A stretch of DNA of 64,000 nucleotides from Nymphaea colorata (Eukaryota; Streptophyta; Magnoliopsida; Nymphaeales; Nymphaeaceae): NCBI RefSeq assembly GCF_008831285.2, contig NC_045147.1, forward strand, positions 8,464,334 through 8,528,333. Reading direction: 5' to 3'. Positions 23,276 through 35,626 of the stretch are shown one piece after another (the first letter of the stretch is position 1; each line of letters starts with the position of its first letter). Position numbers and translations under genes: made by a program. The notes under the pieces are model-generated. The model was not told where the DNA came from. It saw only the letters and a program-made list of their open reading frames with translations, and ran no database searches.

Positions 23276-26200
23276 TGTTCGCACCCCAAATTTTTCTACA
23301 TCGGAACTAAAGTGATATCAAAATTTTACAAAAGAATTGTGAAAAATTGTAATTTCAAAGCTAATTTCGAATCTAAAGAACAATTTAGATTTAATTTAAC
23401 CCGTGACACAAATCCCAATGCAGGATTACGAGTCCAAACTATTTGCAAATGTCATTTGACATCCAAATTCAATTGCAAATGTCATTTGACATCCAAATTT
23501 AGTTGCAAATGTTATTTGAAATCCAAATCCACTTGCAAAATTCAAATTTTGACTCAAATCCAAGAATTGGATCTAATTCGATCTAGAATGCTATGTGGGA
23601 GCCACGTGTGGGCCCCACCTAACCCGTGTGGTCAAGAGCCCCCTAGGGGTCACGCCCCCCCATTCAAAAAAAATATATTAAAGGAAGAAAAGTCATTTTC
23701 AAGGAGAAATGAATGAGAAACCTAGAAAAAGAGAGACATTTATGTCTCTCTCTCTCTTCTTTAACTAGGTACTCTTTAAAGAAGAGTCAATTTCCAAAAA
23801 GCAATAACTAGGCTGGTCAAACTCACCTAACCTACTTAATCCAAGTAGGTTTGACCCGAGTGCACCCAAATGTGGTGCCAATTCCAGCGAGGTTCGGTCA
23901 ACTTGGGCTCAACACAGTCAGAAGGGTAGATCTATCCTACGACCCAATGAGTGGACGAAAATAGACTGACCGAATCAGACCCACTTTGGCTAGACTCTGT
24001 CGAAGTATAATTCAGCTCAATTAAGAGCTTTCTTAGTTCAAATTTATCAAATCACCTCAAACAAAGTTAAACTACTCGCAAATGAGCTTTGACTTTGGTC
24101 AATTGGTCGAAATTGACTAATCTGGACAATTTTGCCCTTCTATGGCCAAATTGAGATTACAGAGCCTAAATTGGTTTATGAAAGGCACATATACATTTGG
24201 ATTTGTCAAATATATAAATCAAATACCAAATCGAAATTCAATATTTCAAACCAAAGTTTGATTCAGTTGAAATCCATCTTTAATCAAATTATGGACGAAA
24301 ATACCCCTTTCGAACCAAATTTGATAGAATTTTCAAACTTTATTCAAATTTAAATTGAATTATCATAATTCAATGGCATTTGGAGTTTAGTAACTAGGTT
24401 TTAACCTAACAAGCTCGATTTCAAACAAAGAAAAAATAAATTGCACAAAATAAGGAAAAACCCTATGCAAGGACATTTTCGTTCAAAATTTTGGTCAAAG
24501 TTGTTCTGCTAGGTGTGAACCAATGTTCACCAAACCTAGCCCAGCCCACCTAACTTGTATAAATGGGCTAATAATGGTCAAATTAGAGCCATTAGACCCT
24601 CTTTAACTCATTTTACAAGTCCCCATGGTCTTAAGCAAGTTCCCAAGGTGAGTTAAAGAGGTGGTTGAACCCACCTCCTCCTCTATATATGCCTCCTCTT
24701 GGCCACCAAGGGGGAGGACGAAAATTTCAAATACTTCACCAAGTTGTGGCAGCCAAGGAGCTAGGAGGGAGAAGCGAAGGAGGAGAAATAAGATTCATCC
24801 AAGCCTTCTTTCCCCTTCTCTCTCATTTTCTTCTTCATTCCCTCTATCGAGTTTGCTAAGTGAGGGTGCTGAAGTGAACCCTTACTTAGGATTTTCATAG
24901 AGAGAAACTCTCTTCTTTTCCACTCCAAATTCCAGCAAACTATTCTTTTTCTAGCTTTGCTAAGCTCGAATCCAAGCTTGGATTCTTGCTTAGGATTGCT
25001 CGATTTAGAAAACAAGTGAAGGCGAAGATCAAGTATCAAAACCGACCACAAGGTAGGTGATTTTAATCAATTTCTCATTTATTTTGGCTTCTTGTTGGTT
25101 CATTTTAATTTCAGCAATTAGGGGGAGAGGTTTATTTTTATTTATTTTATAGCTGAGAATGATGTCCAGTTAGGAAGAACCTATGATCAAATGTACATGT
25201 TAACGCATAATGCAGGGCCCCAAGGACACGACCCTTTCAAAAGAACAAGCTTAAAACCATTTTGAAATCCTCACCATGAGAGAATCCCACGGTGAGAGAG
25301 AGTGATTTTGCTGCAATATATGTGATGAAAACGCCTATTAGGGATGGATACATTATTGTGAATGTGATCCACTCTTGCATGGCAACATTATGGATGAATT
25401 AGTTTGAGTATTGTTGTTTTCTTTCTCATTTGAAGTCGTTCGGATTCATGTCTGTCAAAATTTAATTGATCAAGGGTGGTAGAGGAGATTAGAAACAAGT
25501 TTTTAATCTTTCTACGTAAAAGAACCCAGCCATGAATCATCATGATTCATGAGTCATGCGGTCGCTTGATTAAATTCAATTTTGAAGAGTAAGATACGTA
25601 TATATATATACTGCTATATATATACACATGCAATCTCTTCTTAAAAATCATTTTACTCTTTTAAAATCAGGTTGGAACACGTTTCCAAACTGGTTTTTAA
25701 GAAGGGGGGTCATTTTGTTGATTTTCATAGTGCAAGGCTATGAAATCATTTTCATTTATTTTTATTTAATTTCAGCAATCCATACATAAAATGTATGCAA
25801 GTTGCTGGAATTAGACAATGATTTATGAGAATTAGCTTAAGAATGTCAAATTTCATATATTTGTGATGCCAATTTTCATCCATAAAGTGGTTGTATTTTG
25901 AAGGACAATAAAAATGTTCTACTCCTACCTAATCGGCTCTCTAAAAGCCTTTTAGAAATTTCTGATTTCCTCTACCAATTTTCAGACTTACATGTGATTG
26001 ATTGAGTCTCAAAAATAATGTAAGATCACATTTCAAAAACCATAGTCTTTGTATCCCTTAAAGAACAAGACCAAAAGTGTTTTCATAGTCCAAGAAATGA
26101 ATGGATCTTCTAGGAAAAGAATATGAAATTTTGTTTGATTTTGGTGAGAAAGAAAGGTTCTTAGAACTCCATGATATGAATGAGAACTTGTGGCACATGA

Positions 26201-27339
26201 TTTTTGCCAACTTGATGCTTTGTTCATATGGAGTAAAACTGAATTTGATCATTTTCCAAAGAGTGAAAATCTCTTAGAATCAACATTTTAATTTTTATCC
26301 ATTTAAGCCAGAATAAAATCTGATTTTCTGATAATTTTGAGGGAAAAGGATGATATCCACATTTCCTCCATGTTTTAAAATTTGATTTCATCTTCATTTG
26401 CCTAATTCTTAATTGTTTTGAGTTTCTCATCCATGACTCAAGCTTGTGGACTACATCTCTAATTCATGTGCTTAATAATATAATAAGCACATTTAGAGAA
26501 AGTCCTACATTTAATAAAAATCAATCTTCATGCATAGATTGTATGACGTGTGATTGCAATGAATGAATCTTGAGAGATTATGAGAGAGAGAAGAATGAAT
26601 GTTTCATATAGTTTCTCTTCTCATATCATGCATTCACTTTCACTTAAAATCAATAGCACCACGTGCACATTATCAAGAAGTTAAGTGATTCAACTTTGAG
26701 TTGCAAAAAGTGACCAAGTCATATTGCAACAAGAATTTGTAAATTTCACTTAATTTCAAAAGAAAACACAAGCAATGCATTCACAATCTTGGCCAAAATA
26801 TGTTCAGAAAACAATGTTTTCTAACAATTTGGATCATAAGTTTTATTAGAAGAAGAACTCAAATCAATTTTGTTTGCTAAGGAAACTTAGTTATTTTCCC
26901 AAAAGTTGATCATCATTTCAACTCATCATATTGAGCTCACAACAAAGAACTCAATCTCAAATCTTCAAAATCCTCAAGAATTGCGGATTTCAAATCAAAT
27001 GACACCAAAAGAAAGGTTTTTAAATTAACTTGAAAACTCTCCAATCTTCAAATCCATTTTCAAAACAAGTTCAAATCACTTATTCAAAATGAATTTTGGT
27101 TCTTGAATCCAAAATCTCAATGGACAAGCATATAGGATTTGCATCAATAACTCATACATGATCCAAGAAATCCTTAATCCTTAGTCCAATTACCCCTGTT
27201 AAAGGCGACATGAACGGTTGGACCTCGTACCGACGGGCGGATCCCTTTCTCTTGAAATTTTTTCTTCAAAACCTTAATTTTAAAAGAATTTTGCTGATTC
27301 GCATGTCGCCCCCTTTGGAAAAGGGGTGGGGTGCGAACA
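23276..27339 (+). repeat. Gypsy LTR-A, 4.06 kb, full length
   Basis: Starts TGTTCGCACC, ends GGTGCGAACA. Near its left end (about 23448-23545) a ~33-bp unit (TTGCAAATGTCATTTGACATCC) is present in three copies; LTR-B keeps one. A TATATAT at 24684-24690 with GC-richer flanks marks the likely promoter. The second half matches LTR-C (39826-41865) closely. The length is unusually large and typical of Tat/Ogre-type elements. Confidence 0.9.
24684..24690 (+). promoter_or_regulatory. Probable TATA box of the gypsy LTR
   Basis: CTCTATATATGCC stands out at the boundary of an AT-rich U3-like stretch and a CT/GC-richer segment. It is the only strong TATA-like site in the middle of LTR-A. LTR-B (deleted) and LTR-C (begins at an equivalent of about 25326) both lack this site, so they could not promote transcription in the same way. 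Confidence 0.45.
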
Positions 27340-27341
27340 GA

Positions 27342-27359
27342 TGGCACGCCCGGTGGGAC
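27342..27359 (+). other. Gypsy primer binding site
   Basis: TGGCACGCCCGGTGGGAC begins two bases after the LTR end, starting TGG as a site complementary to a tRNA CCA end must. I cannot assign the tRNA from memory. A close copy (TGGCACGCCTGGTGGAAC) sits after LTR-B at 36963. Confidence 0.7.
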
Positions 27360-28011
27360 CTGTCATTGTTTGTCTAAGGACCTATTTGGATCATATACAA
27401 GTTATTTTCAAAATATCGGATATCAATTGCACAAAATTTTTCATAAACGTGCATACCGACATCATTGAGGAGATTCCATGAACTCTTTCTATTTCAATTT
27501 ATCATACCCCTCCTTAATTTAGGGATTGTATGCAGCCGATGTATGCTCTCAATTTTTCAAATCTATATCTTAGGAATGTATGCAATAGAGTCATTTATTT
27601 CACATTTTGTCATGAATTTTGAAAAACCAATCCTTACCTATATCTTATCCCGGTCATCATGTTGTCAGGCTATTTCTAGGACATTAGTCCAAGATATAGC
27701 CCTATAACTGGACCGCCCAATTGGACTGAGAAGTCCCCCCATTAGTACCGAAATGGACAATAGTCCCGGTATATCAATGAGAGAACAAGGAGAATTGAAG
27801 AACCCAAATCTAGAAAACCCTTGGAGGAGTCTATGCCAGTACCATAAGATTGTTATATAGGCATACCTTAAATTTTGGATAAATCAAGAATGATTTACCC
27901 ATTTATTCTTCATAGGTTCCAAGACCAATTTTCAAAACAATGCATATAAGCAAGGGTCATAGGGATTGCATTATCAATTTTTCATCAATTGCTTGTTTTG
28001 ATGCATGAGAT

Positions 28012-29330
28012 GTGATGTTTAACCTTGTCTCCAAACCATATCCAAACCCAATGTCAAAGCTCTTCTCGAGTCTCTATTGGGTCAATTCATGTCGACATCT
28101 AATACTTTCTCTTGTCCAGAAGGACTCAGAAAGCATTTTCCCATATGACCAGATCCTATTCGGGTCGTGTCAAGGTCGATCCGAACTTCGCATCATCCCA
28201 AGTGGAGTCTACCTACCTTAGTGGTATCTTTTATGGTACCCAGCTTTTCGGTGTATGTTCTCGGACCGGTTAGAAGATTGCAGTTTCGAAGAAGCAGTCA
28301 GTATTTTCATGCAACCTATCAATGGCAGTTTAATTCATGCAATGGTCGAGAGATGGAACCCAAGGAACAATACATTCTGGTTCCCATGGGATGAAATGGC
28401 AATCACTCTAGATGAGTTTTCAAACATTATGGATTTGTCAGAACCAAAAGGTGACCGAAGAGGACCAATTGAAGACCAGTTCCTCGTAAATCCATGTCAA
28501 GTCAAAACTCTAGAAGTGATTCGTAGACTCACAGGTAAACGGAGTTGGCCCGTTCTAGAGAAATATGGGCATCAATATCTTAAACTACAAGAACTTGGTG
28601 AAACATATTCCCAATATGTCAACCCTGTTTCACTATCTAGAAATGTTACAAACAAGTACAAAAACTCCATGGTGACTTGTACTGCGGGTCTTATCTTCTT
28701 CAACAATGAAGAACACATAATGGTTGCATAGCTCGCCTCTTCAGAAAATGAGGGCATGTCAAAGTCCATCACATTTCCATAGCAATGGTAGCCTCGACAT
28801 TCCTTTACAAAAGGCTGACCAAATTCTCAATTAGGGATGCAGACTCGCTAGAAGGATGTGTCTTCACACTACAAGCATGGTTCTACAAACATGTGGAGAC
28901 ATAATAATCATGTCATTTTCAAAACACTGACGGCCAGTTATCCAGTATGGAGCACTACCGCATGAAGATGGAGGAAGTGGATGACTCAGCCATCATTTGG
29001 GACTTCTTTGATCGAGAAGTCATCAAGTCAAGATACACCTACAACCCAGTTAGAGGAAGTCTTCTATTGGGACCATTCTTCATAGTTGAATACCATCCAG
29101 AGCATTGCATCAAACAATTATCACTACGTCAAAGGAAAGCAAATCCAATGGAGTCAGAAGGAGCCATTGTAGAGTGTGAACTAGATACCGAAGAGTGGTC
29201 TGGAATATGCACCTACACCCAACAACATTGGGAATTGTTTGCTCACTTGTATCTTGTCCTTGGTTCAGGAATGGGTCATGAATATGTAAAATGGTGGGAT
29301 GAAGTCCACCCATATATCCTTCTGTCATAG
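28012..29330 (+). pseudogene. Gypsy ORF1, copy 1: plant mobile domain (PMD) protein
   Basis: An extra ORF between the primer site and gag. The core reads RWNPRNNTFWFPWDEMAITL, then DEF.NIMDL, the signature of the plant mobile domain (Trp..thTF.....E..iTL.D...l.gL). The C-terminal blocks GPFFIVEYHPEHCIKQLSLRQ-like and VKWWDEVHPYILLS also fit PMD proteins (MAIN/MAIL1 family), which occur both as host nuclear proteins and in transposons. Defects: a TAG at 28219 just before the core; a ~4-nt deletion near 28725 relative to copy 2, which shifts frame and makes a stop at about 28729; and a stop near 28903. From the ATG at 28012 the family length is about 440 codons. It lies on the same strand as gag. 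Its role in the element is unknown. Confidence 0.8.
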
Positions 29331-29534
29331 ATTGTCATGTCTAGTTCATTGTGGTTAAGCCAAAATTTGTCAAGTTTTGTCAAGTTGTGTTGAACTTTGT
29401 CAAGTCTTGTGAATCTCATCCTTCTTTCAATATGCAATCAAAATTTGTTAGTTTGTTCTTCATACAAATTATCTCTCATCAATTCAAATCCTAACATTTT
29501 TAATTTTTCTTCTTGCAAGGTGAACATCCGCTTC

Positions 29535-30960
29535 ATGGTCGAGACTAGAAGCCAACAAAGAAGAAGGATTGAAATGGAGTTAGAGCAAACTTTTGTGGGA
29601 GACAAGGAAGAAGAATCCTCCTCAGAACACCTCCCAGGAGGATAGAAGCAAATGATCAAGAATTTAAAGAATACAGAAGATTCCAGAAATATATGATTAT
29701 GTTCAATGAAGAACAAGCTTAGGCAGAAAAGACTAAAAAAAAAAGGAAGAAAACAAAGAAATATTCATCAAACAATTTTGACTCTTCTGAAAACATTACA
29801 ACAGAATCCAGTAACGAAGAAGAACCAAAGACTCCCAAGAAAAAGAAGAAGGGAGAATCTTGGAGAACAAAAATTCAGGAAGTCAAAAAGAAGTTGAATG
29901 CAGTTCAACTCAAAGGCAAGAACAAGAGGAATTTCACCCGCGAAGATTTCTATGAAAGATTTGAAAATGACAAGGATATAAAAAACTTGCCTAAAAAAAT
30001 TATCAAATTTGATGGCCATTGAGACCCAGAGGCACATTTGGCCATGTTCTTTGGCAAAATGCTACAAATTTCACCACAATCACAGGGCCCTCTTTCGATG
30101 TTTCCCAAGCAGTTTGGAAGGAACCGCAACACAGTGGTATCGGGAGCATATCAATATGGTTGAACTGAAAATTTTTGACAAACTAATCAACATTTTCATT
30201 GAAAGATTCATCCAAAATGTTGAAGCTGCACATACAATCACCATACTATGTTATCTGAAACAGAGGCCAGGTGAAAAGGTGAGGGATTTTATTCAAAGAT
30301 TAAGGTCTTCTTGCAACAAGAGGAGGGACCCAATCTTTTAATCCCATGCATTGGGATTGATTGTCAATAATTTAACACAACCATTGAGGAGCCTCATTTC
30401 CAGTGCTCCAATCAAATCTTTGATTAATCTTACTGAAAGATCCGAATGCATCGAAGCAGAAATTAAAAATGGAGCCTTTGATGTCGTCATCCCAGTAAAG
30501 GTTAGGAAAGACAAAAAGAAAAACAGTAGGAGTCAAAATGCTCCGGCCAACATCATAGCCAATGCCGCCACCTTCAAAAAAGGAAAGTCAGAATATCCCA
30601 AGAATAAAGGGGTGACAGACAAAGCTAGCAGCAGTAGTAGCAACATTAAAAACAAACATCCTGGATGAGGATACAATAGAAAATTCACCCCATTACAACA
30701 TAGTTATGAAGAAGTCATGCACATGTTGATCGAAAGAGGTACTCTGTTTCTTCTGAAAGTTTCCAACCCCCCACTGATGATGGGGAAAACAAAGAACAAT
30801 TTTGTAAATTTCATCGTGCTCCAGGACATGGTACAAAAGATTGCCTTGTACTCAAAAATATTATGCAAAATGCGGTCGACAAAGAAATCATCAAGGAGGT
30901 CAGTGAACAACCAGACATCCTCAAAAACACTTTTCCTAAACATGGAAAAAGAATAATTTC
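29535..30960 (+). pseudogene. Gypsy gag with Tat-type CX2HX4HX4C knuckle
   Basis: The likely start is the ATG at 29535 (MVETRSQQRRRIEMELEQTF), the MVxTR opening common in plant gypsy gag. A basic/acidic coiled region follows. The retrotransposon gag core spans about 30000-30340: PEAHLAMFFGKML, FPSSLEGTATQWYREH and KQRPGEKVRDFIQRLRS. A downstream finger CKFHRAPGHGTKDC (about 30803-30844) is the CX2HX4HX4C form seen in Tat elements. Several stops (for example at 29643 and 30339) and frame changes disrupt it. Confidence 0.82.
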
Positions 30961-31229
30961 AATGCTCAGGTTTTCAACAAATCATCAAATTATGGTGACA
31001 AATAAAAGGGATACAACATCCATGGATATCTTTGGATTACTTTTCAAACATGATAAATAATCCATCAATGCACAAACTGGACCGGTTAAACTAGACAATC
31101 TGACAGAGAATGATCAGAAGTCACAAGTATGAGATCCTGAACCTTTAGAATCCATTTTCAAGGAATTAGATCCCTTACCTCAAGTCAAGAATGAAGGATT
31201 TAGCCCTGACAGGGGAAATGAATGGGCTT

Positions 31230-31990
31230 TTGAACTATGTGAAAATGGTCCGATCGCATTTTCTGATAAAAGATCTACCAATTGGAGGCACATCACATAA
31301 TGAGGGGCACCATAGTTTCTCATGTTTTAATTGATGGAGGTGCAAGCTTGAATATTTGTCAACAATAGACAACTTGTACATTGGGCATCAGGCGGGCCGA
31401 CTATAGCCCGTCGTCAGTTTTCATCCATGGATATGATGAAACAAGACAACCATGCTTTGGATGTATATGTCTACATCTGAATATCTCTGGGACATATCGT
31501 CGGGTTTTATTCCATGTGGTGGATGTAGAACCTTCATTCAACCTGTTGCTTGGCAGATCGTGAATCCATGCTACCAATGCAGTTCCTTCCACTCTACATC
31601 AGTGCGTCAAGTGGACTCACAACAAGAATACTATAACAATCTATGCAGAGGACAGACTGAATCGTCTTGTGCATCCAATGATTCTCGTACCAACGTATGC
31701 AATTGAGGTACCCAGTATTCAAGTTTGCAAAGAAGAAGAAATATCTTAAAGTCTTAGCAGATTGGCCATTCAGAAGCCAAATAAACAAATGTGGGTGAAA
31801 AAGGGTATCAAACCCGAAACAAGTTACAAAAGCCATCCATTATTCAAGAAATTTTGTCAGAATGAGAAATGATTGGATTTACTCATACGCCATGGCTACT
31901 GGCCATTTACTGGCCTTGGCAAAAATGAAAATGGAAACTTGGAGCCAATTACCTTGATAGGACAATGAGGCACTCAAGCCTTGGGATATC
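31230..31990 (+). pseudogene. Gypsy aspartic protease and G-patch-like tail
   Basis: VLIDGGASLNIC (about 31322-31360) is the protease active site in the D-G-G form typical of Tat/Athila elements. The flap/second half is at 31381-31563 (HVVDVEPSFNLLLGRS, where LLGR is the conserved hydrophobic-Gly end). A TAG follows NICQQ near 31366. A glycine-rich segment GYWPFTGLGKNENGNLEPIT (about 31890-31955) and ALGYQSYEK resemble the G-patch-like piece between protease and RT in Tat elements. The enzyme would mature Gag-Pol. Confidence 0.78.
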
Positions 31991-32074
31991 AAAGTTATGA
32001 AAAAGTAGATGCCGGGGAAGGGTTCAAGCCAGTACCCTTTGTCAAGAGCAGCACCATAGGCGGATGTTCACCAT

Positions 32075-32245
32075 CAATCTGAATCAACAAATCCGCTATC
32101 ATTTTATCATCTATTCATCATTTTGTCATTTTGTCGTCATACCAAGTGTCTTCATTTTGTAATACCTTCAAATATGCAATGACATATGCAATTTACTTCC
32201 ATATACAATGTCTCAAATCCCATCTAACTTTTTTATAATCTTTAG
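32075..32245 (+). other. Noncoding gap between protease and RT, possible intron
   Basis: Coding similarity stops after a stop near 32081 and resumes just past TATAATCTTTAG (ends at about 32246), a good acceptor, followed by ATGACATCTAAGG. Ogre-type elements are known to carry an intron between protease and RT. I do not see a convincing donor, so an untranslated spacer is equally possible. Confidence 0.35.
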
Positions 32246-32246
32246 G

Positions 32247-34230
32247 ATGACATCTAAGGATCAAACATCAAAAGCCTTTAAGGAGGTAAATCCAGAACTC
32301 ACTGAGGCAGAATGTCCAGAATTCATTCAAATAAGAAAGCAAGATCAACCGTCACCTTTAATTAATGATCTAATTGAGGAAATTGACATGAGCACAAAAG
32401 AGAATCCAAAGATTTTGTAAATCTGAACAAGTCTTTCAGCAGAAGAAAGAAAAGAGTTGATAGACTTCCTCAAAGAGCATCAAGAAGCCTTTGCATGGAC
32501 TTATGAGGACATGCCAGGACTTGATACAAAATTAGTCGGCCATTGACTACCATTGAAACCAGAATGCAAGCCAATCAAACAAAAGTTGAGGAAACTAGAC
32601 CCTCGTTTTGAGGGGTAAGTTAAGGAAGGCCTAGATGACCTACTAAAGGTAGAGTTCATCCGAACAATCGACTATCATGAATTGTTAGCAAACATTGTGG
32701 TAGTTCCAAAGAAAAATGGCAAAATTCGACTCTACATCAATTTCAGAGATTTGAATAAAGCCACACCAAATGACGACTTTCCACTTCCAAACATCGACTT
32801 GTTGGTAGACAGTACCGCAGGCCACACTATGTTCTCCTTTATGAATGGATATTCTGGTTATAACTAAATTAAGCTGGCAGCTCAAGATCAAGCCAAAACA
32901 TCATTTACAATCCCATGGGGCACGTTTTGCTATACTGTAATGTCGTTTGGTCTGAAGAACGGTGCGGCAACATATCAAAGGGCTATGGTAACCATTTTTC
33001 ATGATCAGATGCATCAAATCATGGATGCATATGTAGATGATCTACTAATTAAGTAAAAAACAAGGGAGAATCATATCAGCATTCTCTCTAAAGTTTTCGA
33101 TAGACTTCTGCAGTATAAGCTTAGGTTGAATCCACAAAAATGTGTATTTGGGGTGAACTCTGGTAAGCTTTTCGGATTTATAGTCAACAAAAAGGGAATC
33201 GAGATGGATCCTTCCAAAGCGAAGGTGATCATCGAAATTTCACCGCCAATAAATCTTAAGGAGCTACGCCGCTTGCAAGGCAGAATTAAGTCAATCAGAA
33301 GGTTTATTTCTAATCTTGCCATGAGATGTGAACCCTCCAACCATTTACTACAGAAAGAAGTCAAGTTTGAATGGGGACATGAATGTCAAGCCTCATTTGA
33401 AAAGATCGAGAAGTATCTTCTTTGCCCACCAATTTTAAAACCCCCAATTCTGGGGAAACCTCTACTTCTTTATATCACAGTTAACAATTCAGCCTGTTGT
33501 GGATTTTTGGCTCAATATGAAGAAGGATGTCGAATAGAACATGCTATCTATTACATCAGCAAGACATTTGTGCAATATGAAAAAAGTTATTCCCACATCA
33601 AAAAAACTTGCTTAGCCTTGGTATGGATGTGTCAAAAATTAAGGCACTATCTATTGTCTTGCGAGATTAAAATTTTATCCAAACTCAATCCACTTAAATA
33701 TATCATTGAGCAGCCATTTCTAGATGGAATGATAGTAAAGTGGTAGGTATTGTTGATGCAATATGATTAGGAATATGTGTCACAAAACTTAATCAAGGGT
33801 CAAGCCATCACATATCAATTAGCAAATTTTCCTCTATATGAAGAAATTAAAACAGATGATGATTTTTCATATGAGCAAATCCTAACGATCGAACCAGAGC
33901 CGATGTGGGAAATGCATTTTCATAGATCAAAAAGCATAGCTGGGGCAGGCATTGGGATACTTTTCATTACACCAAAAAAGGAAATGATTCTTTACTCCCT
34001 CAAATTGAATTTCTCTTGCACACATAATATGGGAGAATACATGGCCTTAATCCAAGGAATCAAAATGCTTCTCAAATTTAAAGTACAAAGAGTTCGCATT
34101 TTTGGAGATTCTCTCTTAGTTGTCAGTCAAGTCAATGGGGATTGGCAAGTAAAAGATCAGAAATTGATCCCATATCAAGGAGTATCAGCTCGAGGAGTAT
34201 CAGCTCTTGCATGTCAAAAGAGAATTTAAC
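32247..34230 (+). pseudogene. Gypsy reverse transcriptase with two RNase H domains
   Basis: The RT leader AFAWTYEDMPGLD (about 32490) precedes the fingers LANIVVVPKKNGKIRLYINF (32682-32741), FRDLNKATPNDDFPLP, and the palm catalytic YVDD at 33030-33041. The RNase H attached to RT (33126-33746, ending LRHYLLSCEIKILSKLNPLKY) lacks expected catalytic acids (TVNNS where Asp is expected, IKKTC where IEK is usual). A second RNase H follows (about 33900-34170): WEMHFHRSKSIAGAGIGILF, HNMGEYMAL, VRIFGDSLLVVSQV. This is the archaeal-type aRNH that marks the Tat lineage. Its first catalytic motif, normally F-D-G-S, here reads F-H-R-S, while Glu and the second Asp remain. Stops occur at about 32544, 32619, 32865, 33054 and 33744. 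Confidence 0.88.
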
Positions 34231-34429
34231 CCGATTGCAGATGGTTTGGCCAATTTAGGCTCTACCATTCAGCTTCAAACTTGGAGAATCTATCAGATCT
34301 TTTGAAGTCAGAGGACTCGAACAACCATCCTTTGTCATACCAGAACAGGTGTTACAAGCATAAAATAGAGAAACACCATGGTATCAGAACATCAAAAATT
34401 TTCTCTGAATAAGAACACTTCCACCTGAA

Positions 34430-35626
34430 ATGTCTCGAAAAGAGCAAGGAGCTCTGAGACACATGTCTTCAAGATATTTCATTTTAGCTGACGTTCTATA
34501 CAGAAGAGGATTCAACACAAAATATGCTAGATGTCTCGACACAAATGAGGCATTAGAAGTCATTCAAGAAGCCCATGAAGGAATTTACGTGGGACATGTA
34601 GGGTATCAAACCCTCATCAAACAGATAGTCAGAGCAGGGTACTATTTGGCCCATAATGCAGAGAGACTGTCACCAATTTGTCAAGAAATGCATCAAATGT
34701 CAGTTGCATGCACCATCAATTCATGCTCAAGCAGCATACCTTCATTCGGTTAGTTCACCCTGGCCATTCTCTATGTGGGCCTTCAACGTGGTCAGTCCAA
34801 TCAATCCACCTGCCTCAAATGGACACAGGTATTTTCTTGTAGCAACAGATTATTTCACCAAATGGGTCGAAGCAATCACCTTAAAAATAGTCGAAGGATG
34901 ACATGTAGTGTCCTTCATTCACAAAAACCTTTTGTGTAGATTCGGCATCCCGCACGATATCGTTTCTGACAATGGTACTCATTTTAAAAATGAGAAAGTG
35001 CGCAATCTCTGTCACATACACAAAATACAACATCACTTTTCTGCTCCGTATTACCCTCAAAGCAATGGTCAGGCAGAAGCAACCAACAAGATTTTGATTC
35101 GTGTCTTAGAAAGTAATGTGGAAACAGGCCAAGATTGACACGAGAAAATGTACAATGCCCTTTGGGCACATCAAACTACAATTCGAACGCCCACCAATGC
35201 TACACCGGCAGAATTAGTATATAGAACAGAAATTGTCATTCCATTACATGTCCAAAAACCAACAATGAAATTTGCTACTCTCATTGAACCCCCAATTAAC
35301 AAGTATAAAAAAAGAGACTTGCTCAATTAGACCTCTTAGACGAGAAAAGGCTACAAGCGGTAGAGCATGCTGAAGTCTATCACAAGAGAGTCACCCGACA
35401 TTATGCCAAATTGGTCATTGAAAGAATATTGCAGGTAAATGATCTTGTACTAAGATCTATAGTTCCACTCAAGACTAGACCCAAAGGAAAATGGGCACCG
35501 AACTGGGAAGGACCATATGTCATCAAAGAAGTTCTACTTCACAATTCTTATCGACTGATTGACGCCGATGGGGTCGAAATCCATGATCCAATTAATACTT
35601 TGCATCTCAAAAAAATCTACACTTGA
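34430..35626 (+). pseudogene. Gypsy integrase
   Basis: An N-terminal HHCC zinc region (AHEGIYVGHVGYQTL; then DCHQFVKKCIKCQLHA after a frame change near 34660) leads to the catalytic core. That core has WAFNVVSPINPP (the usual first Asp of .D..GP appears as Asn), FGIPHDIVSDNGTHF (second Asp, about 34945-34985) and YYPQSNGQAEATNKILIRVL (catalytic Glu, about 35050-35110). The C-terminal GPY/F module is at 35411-35626 (GKWAPNWEGPYVIKEVL). Stops at 34899, 35136 and 35328 split the frame. It would insert the cDNA; here it is dead. Confidence 0.87.

Noticed and set aside
24661-25051. Overlapping open frames in the middle of LTR-A
   Set aside because: They lie at the U3/R region of a retrotransposon LTR, are Ser/Pro-rich and low-complexity, and are missing from LTR-B and LTR-C.
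27465-27707. Hydrophobic ~80-codon ORF in the gypsy leader, also present in copy 2 (37097-37330)
   Set aside because: The two copies are recent duplicates with nearly identical DNA, so conservation of an open frame is expected without selection, and no known domain is visible.
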